From Capra hircus (Eukaryota > Chordata > Mammalia > Artiodactyla > Bovidae): a stretch of 64,000 nucleotides of DNA. The number at the start of each line of letters is the position of its first letter. The first letter of the stretch is position 1. Made by a program: the position numbers and the translations under genes. Location of the stretch: the NCBI RefSeq assembly GCF_001704415.2, contig NC_030823.1:74648458-74712457 (forward strand). The letters run 5' to 3'. Under the pieces are notes generated by a model that was given only the letters and a program-made list of their open reading frames with translations, was not told where the DNA came from and did not search any database. Positions 24,301 to 33,300 of the stretch are shown in pieces.

Positions 24301-27300
24301 GGACACACAGTCTAACCCGACAGAGGGCGGATAAAGAAGACGTGGCACATACAATGGAGTATCACTCAGCCGTTGAGAAGGATGAAATAGCGTCATTTGC
24401 GGTGATACGGGTGGGCCTAGAGAGTGTCGTCCTGAGTGAAGTGAGTCAGACAGAGAGGGAGAGATATCTTATGACATCCCTTATATGTGGAATCTAAAAA
24501 GAAATCATATCAATGAACTTACAAAACAGAGAGAGACTCACAGACTTAGAAAATGAACTACAGCTGCTGGGAGGGAAGGCATAGTTAGGGACCTTGGAAA
24601 AGTTAAGTAAACACTGCTCTATTTAAAATGGATGACCAACAAGGACCTATTGTATAGCACATGGAACTCTGTGCAACTTTATGTGGCAGCCTGGATGGGA
24701 GGGGAGTTTACGGGAGAATGGATACATGTAAATGTACGGCTAAGTCCCTTCAGCTGTTCATCTGAAACTATCACAATGTTATTAATCGGCTATACCCCAA
24801 TACAAAATAAAACTTTAGGGAGAAAAACGAGTTCGCATGCTGCAACTAAGACCTGATACAACCAAATAAACAAATATGTTAAAATATTTTTTTAAAATAT
24901 AAAGACAAGCATTTTAACACAATAGTTTTTAAAAATTATTGCAGGAAAAACCATGATGAATGAAACATCAAAAATGTAAATAAGAATGAGATCACAGTGA
25001 TTTCAGAATTCGGCCCTACTCTACATCTGACTCATCTTCCACTAAAGCCAACCGGTGAATGAAAAGTACAAGTTGATTCAAGCTTCTCAATAGCAATTTA
25101 CTAAACCAAAAGAAACAGAAAATATCCCCCATATAGGTATACTTTCATGAAAGATTTTGTGAACGAGACTCACCTGTTTTCCTCTTCAGGTTTACTTTCT
25201 CTCTGTGGCTAACACGTTTCAAGGAGGAGGTTAGCACTTTGTGTGTGTGTTTAACAGTTGATGTTTTAGATGCCACAGGAGAAAAATGGGTCCTTTTGAC
25301 TTCTTGCATTTCCGAGCATTCTGTAACTCTTACCCTCACATTTTCATCTCCTGTGTGTCTCTCACTCTTTCTTTTACGAGCAACTGAAGCTGCCTTGCAG
25401 GGCGGAGTTACAATGTTTTTAGAGCTCTTAGGTCTGCTCGGTATTAAATCTCTAGTTGGAAGAAAAGGATGAAAATCATCTTTCTCTTTTTGATCATCTG
25501 TTTCTTTTTCACAGTCACCCACTACGACATTGAGACATCTTTTTGCCTTTGGTTTAACAGTCTCCATTTGGTTTTCTACAGCGCAAGTGGGCTTTCTTTT
25601 AGTCACAGTGGCAGAAAGTATTGGGCGTCTCTTAATAGGTTTTTCACGGCTGTGACTAGAAATATCCTGAACTGCCGAAAATTTAGGCTGGTTCTCTTTT
25701 TTAAAAGTGTAAGAGTTTGACATCACTTCTAAAGCTTTGGATGCTTCAAAAGTAGCTTTTGGAGATTCTAACTGCTGACATTCAGAAATACCAGGTACAG
25801 CTGCATTTTTTCTCTTGTCTTGAGGAGGCTGTGAGTCCTGAAAACGTCTAGTTGATAATGGCAATTGACATGTTTGCTGAGATATACATATATATGCTAT
25901 ATTATCTTTTAAAAATTGATTTGGGGAGAGAATTGGGTTGACGGACTCTGTTTCTAGATCCTCATTTAGTCCATAGTTATCATTTATGAAAGAATCTGGA
26001 CTTAGAATTTTCCGACAGATTTCATGTACCCTTTTTGATTCCAAAAGCACAGGCCTTGTATTACCTTTCACAAACATATCTGGTGAGAGGCACTTCACGA
26101 ATTCTGGTTCATTATTAGATGCATGGCTATTATTCACAAAAGAATCCGGACTTAGAAAATGTCCTTGGCTTTGTGTGATGTTCAAACTTGAAGAATAATT
26201 TGGGGTAAGAGTAAGTTTACCGCTCTCTTCAGTTTGACTATTAACATTGTCTATGGAGTCAAACGAGGTTTCAGTTATGCCTTTCTCATTAAAATGAAAA
26301 TCTTTTGCAGTGTTGGCACCGTCTGCTTTCTCCAGTTCCCCATTTTCAGAAGCAGGAAGGGACGTGTAGGCCGTAGAGCGACGAACATGAAGTGGCAAGC
26401 AGGTCTCCCTGTGGCACTCTTGGAAAGCGGGGCTGATAGGTGATATGGGGAGTTTATTTTCTTCAAGGATTAAAGGATTGCTTTCCGGTGGGGAACAGTT
26501 TCCATTTGTAGCCAGATTCTCACAGGCTTGTAGCGGGCTCCTAACTTTGTCAGCTTTGGGGGAAACATTAAATGTTTTATTTACATTTTGAATATTTGAA
26601 ACCTTCTTGTTATGTCTTGAAGAGGCCGATACTTTCTTCTTATTAATAGTATCCCAAAGAGTCCTCTGCAAAAGTAAGCAAAACATACAGATTAAGTTGA
26701 TAACTATTGAATACTACCTGTAAGCAATATTATGAATGTTACTTCAAGAGACCTGCGAACAAAATGATTTTATATATTATTTCCTAGAGTAAATACAGAA
26801 TGATGAAAACTTATTACCTTTTTCTTTTTCGGCTCTTCTGCATTTCCTAGTAATATAGCTTGGTGTTTCAGAATATCATTTACAAGAAATGTCACGGTCT
26901 CTCTTACTCGGCCTCCTTTTAATGGTGTCCAGGTAATAGAAACAACAATTTTTTCTTTAGGCTATAACCAAAAGAACACATTTTAAATTACTATAACAGT
27001 ATTGACTTATAACAACACAAACATGGACTGCAGCCCACCAGGCTCCTCCGTCCATGGGATTTTCCAGGCAAGAGTACTGAAGTGGGGTGCCATTGCCTTC
27101 TCCGCATAACAGTAGTGATTTATAACAACACAAACGTATTCTATATTATATACAAAAGGGGCTTCCCTGGTGGCTCAGACAGTAAAGAACCTGCCTGCAA
27201 TGCAGGAGACCCAGGTTCGATCCCTGGGGAAGGAGGATCCCTTGGAGAAGGACATGGCAATACACTCCAGTATTCTTGCCTGGAGAATCCCATGAACAGA

Positions 27301-30300
27301 GGAGACTGGTGATCTATTGTCCGTGGGGTTGCAGAGTTGGACACAACTGAACAACTAACACCCCCATCATCAATAGAGAGAATACAGTAGGGGATTAATA
27401 ATTGTTACTCACCAACATTTAACAAGTCAAATGTATCTTCCTATCATACCTCATTTCATTCTAAGGAAAAAGGCTACCAGTAATAACAAGTTCACAACAA
27501 AATAAAATTCTAATAAACTCTTAATTGTATATGAAAGCAGTGGAACAGAGAGTCTACGAATCACTTTATTTTAGTTCAGTGGTTTTAAAAAATTTAATCA
27601 CATTATTTCCACTTCTTTAGACTATGTACAGAACTTCCATTTCAAATACAAATACCTTATATGAGAAAGACATCTTCAGAAAGAAATGTAAAGATGATCA
27701 GCTAAATTCTTTGTTCCTCACAAGCTTCTTTAAAGTCCACAGCACCATTATTGATACTCTAGGCCTAGTTTCAGGTATCTAACATAACTATTCTGAATCT
27801 CACATCCCTAGGAAGCAGATACTGTCATGACGCATGTTTTATAGATGACGTAATCAAGGTTCAGGAAGCTTTATGAATTCTGCAGCCCAGAGAAACAAGG
27901 AGTAATTTCAATTTTCAAATCTTAAGAAATACATTTCATGAGGCTATAGCCACCATGAAGAGTGCTTCTTCTAATGGATCTGGGAAAGGTAAATTAAAAA
28001 CCTTCTGAAAGTGATCCACCATTCTGGATGCCATTAAAAACATTCATGATTCATGAGAAGAGGTCAAAATGTCAACATCAACAGGGATCTGGAAGTTGAT
28101 TTCAGTCTTCCAGAATGACTTTGAGGGGTTCAAGACTTCAGCAAAGGTGCAGATGTGGTAGAAATGACAAGAGAACTTGAATTTTAAGAGGGAAGAATAA
28201 TGCCACTCCACAGTAGATCTGTTTCTTTACTTTAAACTTTGTATTCCTTTGCTTTTGTACAAGTTAAGAATGTTGCAGGTAACTTGAAACATACAGGAGA
28301 GCCCATTCTCAAGGCTCTGACCTTTAAGTGTTACACTTTCCCATTAAGATAGAGATTAAAAAGTTGTAGAACAGAGAACAGCATTTGTCCTGTTAGGGGT
28401 TTATGGGAACATCATGACCTGACCTATAGGGACAGCGGCAAGAACAAAGGATTCTGACACCAAGAAGTTTCTACCAACCAACCACATACCCTCCTCTTAA
28501 AAAAAAAAAAAAAAAAAAAAGAAGAAGAAGATCCACTGTCTTTTTGGTCAGCTGAATTTCCATATAATGTCACTACTCCTCGCCCCAACAGCTCATCTCT
28601 AGGATTATTAGCCTGTTGCATGGTGAGCAGTACAAGTGTGGACTCAGTAACAGATTTAGGAGTATCTGAGGATGTGACTGAAAAGCTGCAGTTTCATGAT
28701 AAAACTTGAATGGATGGGAAGTTGTTTCTTATGGATGAGCAAAGAGACTGGTTTCTTGAGGTGGAATCTACTCCTGGTGAAGAGGCTGTGGAGATTATTG
28801 GAATGATGAAAAAGGATTTAGAATATTACATAAACGTAGTCGGGAAAACAGAGCAAGGCTGAAGAGGAGAGACTTTTCATTTTGAAAGAAGTTCTGCCGT
28901 GGTGAAACAGTACTGCAGGCTACAGAGAAATTATTCGTGAAAGGAAGAGCCAATCAATGCAGCATACTTCACTGCTGTCTTACATTAAGAAATTGGCACA
29001 GTCACCCCAGCCTTCAGCAACCACCACCCTGACCAGTCAGCAGCCACCAACATCAAGGTCAGACCTTACAACCACAAAACAGGTATAGTTTGCAGAAGGC
29101 TCAATTGACTGTTAGTATCTTTTAGTAGTAGTCCTTTTAGTTGAGATACATATATCGTCTTCTTCAACATGAGGCTATAGTACACTTAAAAAATTACAGA
29201 ATAGTGTATACATAAATTTTACATGCACTGGGAAACCAAAAAATTCATGTGACTCATTTTTCTATGATTTTCATTCTGTTGCAGTGGTCTGGATGAGAAC
29301 CCACAATATCTGAGATCCGCTTATACTTAATGGGCTTATCTTTCAAATTTCATTGTCACTGAGATTCAGATGAAATTGTCTGTTTAGGATAAATTCAGGA
29401 GTGTGAATTCTTACTACTTGCTTCTCAATTTATACATAAATTTTTTTTTTCAATTTAAAAGGGGGAGTTCCTTCTAAAGAAGGAACTACTGAACAAATGG
29501 TTATTGAATGCCTAATGGCATACATAGTACCTGACACGGAGGGGGCATATGTTAAATATTTAAGTGACAAAATTATTGAGTGAATGAAAAACACACATGG
29601 CCTCTGGTCTCATGGACACTATATTCTGCTCAATAAAAGAAATGACAAAATCTAAGTAAAAAGATATGTTCAAAAATACAAGTCCCCAGTACTGTCATCA
29701 ATGAAACAAAAAAAAGTTGAGAGGCACAGCAATAGTGAAGGGAACCATAATTTCTAACTGGCTAATCAGAGATTATAATAATTATAATATTTAAGCTAAA
29801 ACAAAGTGTAAGAATGAGCTGGACACACAGAGCTAAGTGAAAGTAGCTTAATTGTGTCCGACCCTTTGAGACCCCATGGACTGTCCACGGAATTCTCCAG
29901 GCCAGAATACTGGAGTGGGTAGCCTTTCCCTTCTCCAGGGGAGCTTTCCAACCCAGGTATCGAACCCAGGTCTCCCACACTGCAGGCGGATTCTTTACCA
30001 GCTGAGGCACAAAGGAAGCCCAAGAACACTGGAGTGGGTCGCCTATCCCTTCTCCAGGGGAATCTTTCCAACCCAGGAATTGAACCGGGGCCTCCCATAT
30101 TGCAGGTGGATTCTTTGCCAACTGAGCTGTCAGGGAGAAGCAGTTCAGAAGGTACCAGCACATGCATAGCCCAGGAACCAGAGGGTTAGGGTTACAGTTA
30201 GGGCTGCCTCGTAGGACAACCCCAGAGACAGAAGACCAGTGTGGCTTAATAGTAGAGAAGGCAAATGAGCTGTGATACATGACGCTGGAGAGAGAAGCGG

Positions 30301-33300
30301 AGGACTTCTGTATATCTGAGACCTCTTCAGCAGATCTAAACACTGTAGACATTCCTTAGGCGCACATTTGGCTTCAGAGGTTTTATTTTGCTTGTTTGCC
30401 CATTTTCTTTAAGGCATACCAAAATGAAGTTCAGGTCTTTTTATCCTTAACTGAAGGCTTGATCCTGTAACCTAGGACAGTACATCGGGAAAAAAGATGC
30501 TCAAAATGTTCCTGCCCTTTCCTCTTTCCTGCCTTCTCCTCCTCCATCCACTCTCCCGTGAGGAAATCCTTCTTTAATCTGTAACAGTCCATAAACTGAG
30601 GCACTGACAGCAAGTCAGTTCTGAGAGACACTTAAAAGGGATTTATAACTGATACCCGCTTTTCGGACTGTGATGGTGATAGTCTATCCACAAGACTTGA
30701 CTTTTTATGGAGACAAATACTCTCAGAGGTGTAAAAACTGAGATAAAACATGAAGCATTTTGCTTTTTCCCCTTGGTAAGTCTTCATTTGGATTCCCTAC
30801 CCATTTCCCCCTTGCTTTCAACCTCTTAGTAACTCAAACAAAACAAATGAGGGAACTGATCTGTTATATATTTTCTTTTAAATACCTTCAGGAATGGCAG
30901 TCTATGCATCACTGTTAATCTTTTTGAACAGAAGCATTGCCGAGTGTCTGAGATAAGAGTGATACTATTTTATCTGGATTCTAAGAGAGACATTAGAAAG
31001 TCAGGATAGCAATTTAAAATGTGTACTGCTTCTCTCCTTGGGGAGGAAATTTTTAAAAGCTGGGAATCAGTGAACAAAATCATTTGTCATTTCCCTCAAG
31101 TCCTAAGATTCTGCAGTCTTTGTTTACATGCTCCCTTATTAGTGACAAATCAGAAAATGATAGTTGTAGCCAGTGACAATGGAAGGTACCTGGTTATTAA
31201 CTGAATCTGGCTCGCCCCCTGGTGGCCATAAGTGCAATGAACAGAACAGTCTCAGGAGCCCAGAGGTGAAGAGAGGGAGGGAAGAGTCAGGTTTGGGGCT
31301 GCTATTAAGCCAGTTCATCCAAGTCTTCCAGTCAGATCAAAATAGCATCACACTCACTGCAGACAGAAGAAAGATGGCTTATTTTATTAAAGAAGTGCAA
31401 GTGGCCTCGTGTTAGTTTCTACTCATCTGTCGCAGAAGCTCATATTCCCATAACTGGCACCAATGAGTCTGTTAAACCGTCCAGTTAAATTTTTCACACA
31501 CCTGGCTACAGGAATCACTTTGAGGGGTTTGTGGAAAGTAAAGATGCCCTGGCCCTCCCCATGTCCTCCCAGGAGTGATGCTGAAGCAGGGTCCTGGTAC
31601 CTGTGGTTGTTCAAAGCTCACCAGGAGGTAACATGCAGCCAGGATGGACACAGAGCTGAACTCCATGCAGTGTGGGGGTGGTTTAGTCGCTAGGTCATGT
31701 CCAGACTCTTGAGACCCTGTAGACTGTAGCCTGCTAGGTTCCTCTGTCCATGGAATTCTCCAGGCAAGAATACTAGAGTGGGTTGCCATTTCCTTCTCCA
31801 GGGGATCTTCCCAACCCAGGAATCAAACCTGGATCCCCTGCAATGCAGCCAGATTCTTTACCAACTGAGCTACAAGGGAAGCGTTTAATGTGGCAGGTGG
31901 TGATTTTAACTGACTATCATTATGAAGACTCAGACCCAAATGACACACCCCCTACATGACAGCCGTTATGGGCAGATTCTAGCACACCAGTATTATCAAA
32001 GTTTTAAAAAGCATGATTTGGAGAGTAAGAGAAACCCAAACGATCATTTAAAATTTTTTTTCCCTTTGTTCTCAATTTTATAAGCTGAATTTCTCACACA
32101 GTACCTGGCAAAAAGTAGGTGCATGAAAAATACAGTTTTTAATGTATCATGGGAAAAAAATAGATAAGTACACCAAAAAAAAAAAAAAGTTTTTCCTTGA
32201 AAAGGGCTGTCCATAAATCTGCTCTGCAAAAAATATCCTGAATGAGTCTCTGGTCCTTCATTCCTTTTCAGGCCTAGATACATTGTATTGTAGACCTATT
32301 TTTACACTAACTGTGAAGTCACTCTCTGGCAGGTATAACCCTTTACCTCGTGGTTCTTGAGATGCCATCTGCATAAAAAAGATCTTGTTTAAAATGCAGT
32401 TTTCTGTATATAACCCCAGAGATTTGCATTAGCAAGTGTGGAGTGATGAGCAGAAATCTCCCATATTACAAGCAATCCAGACAACTCTGATGTGAGTGGT
32501 TGAGGCATCTCAGAGACATGCTGCTTAGGCGTACGGTGACATGCTAATTCACCAAGGGTGTGTTTTAGATAAGGGATGTTCACTTAGGTATTTTCTACTA
32601 TTGTGCTTTTCAAAATGTGGACCAGTAGCAGAGGCATCACCTGGGAACTTCTGAGAAAAGCACATTCTAGTTGTCCTCTGCATATATGGAATCAGATTCT
32701 GAGTGGCCCCAAGTATTTTACCCTTAGGTGACTCTGATGCCCTCAGATTTAGAACCACCAGTCTCCTCAAAACATCCCATCCTTCTTGGTGCCTATCTGA
32801 TGCAGCTTCTCCTTGTTCTTAGAATTTCCCCTCATCCTCCTAACATATGTCTTTAGGAAGGAACCATGCCTCCTGTCTTTGAATCAATATAAGTGAAAGT
32901 GCACGGGATTTAAAGACCTGGATGAGAATCCCAACTGTGTCAGTCGCCAAGAATAAAACTATGTGTAAATGTTTTCCACCCTCTGAGCATATTTCCTCAT
33001 TAAAAATTAAGAATGGAACATTTATTCAGGACACAATCAAGATCTTTGCTTGAAGCTTTCTCTCATTTGAGCACCATGCACAGCTTTAGCTGGCATTATT
33101 TCCAACTAATAAACGAGAAAACAGAGACTCAGAAGACTGAACCCAGCTGCCTAACTCTGATCCACTGCACACAAACTCTTTGACAGTGGTGCCTTATCCT
33201 CTAATGTAAATAATGACTCCATGAGTTTGTTGTAAGGATTAAATAAGGCAACAGACTTGAGAACAATTTGTAAAAGGTAAACATTATGTTTGTATGCATT

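Noticed and set aside
30431..30631. 66-codon minus-strand frame rich in Lys and Glu in ASPM intron 1
   Set aside because: Considered as a possible extra ASPM exon, but exon 1 and exon 2 join in phase without it and it has no ASPM similarity.
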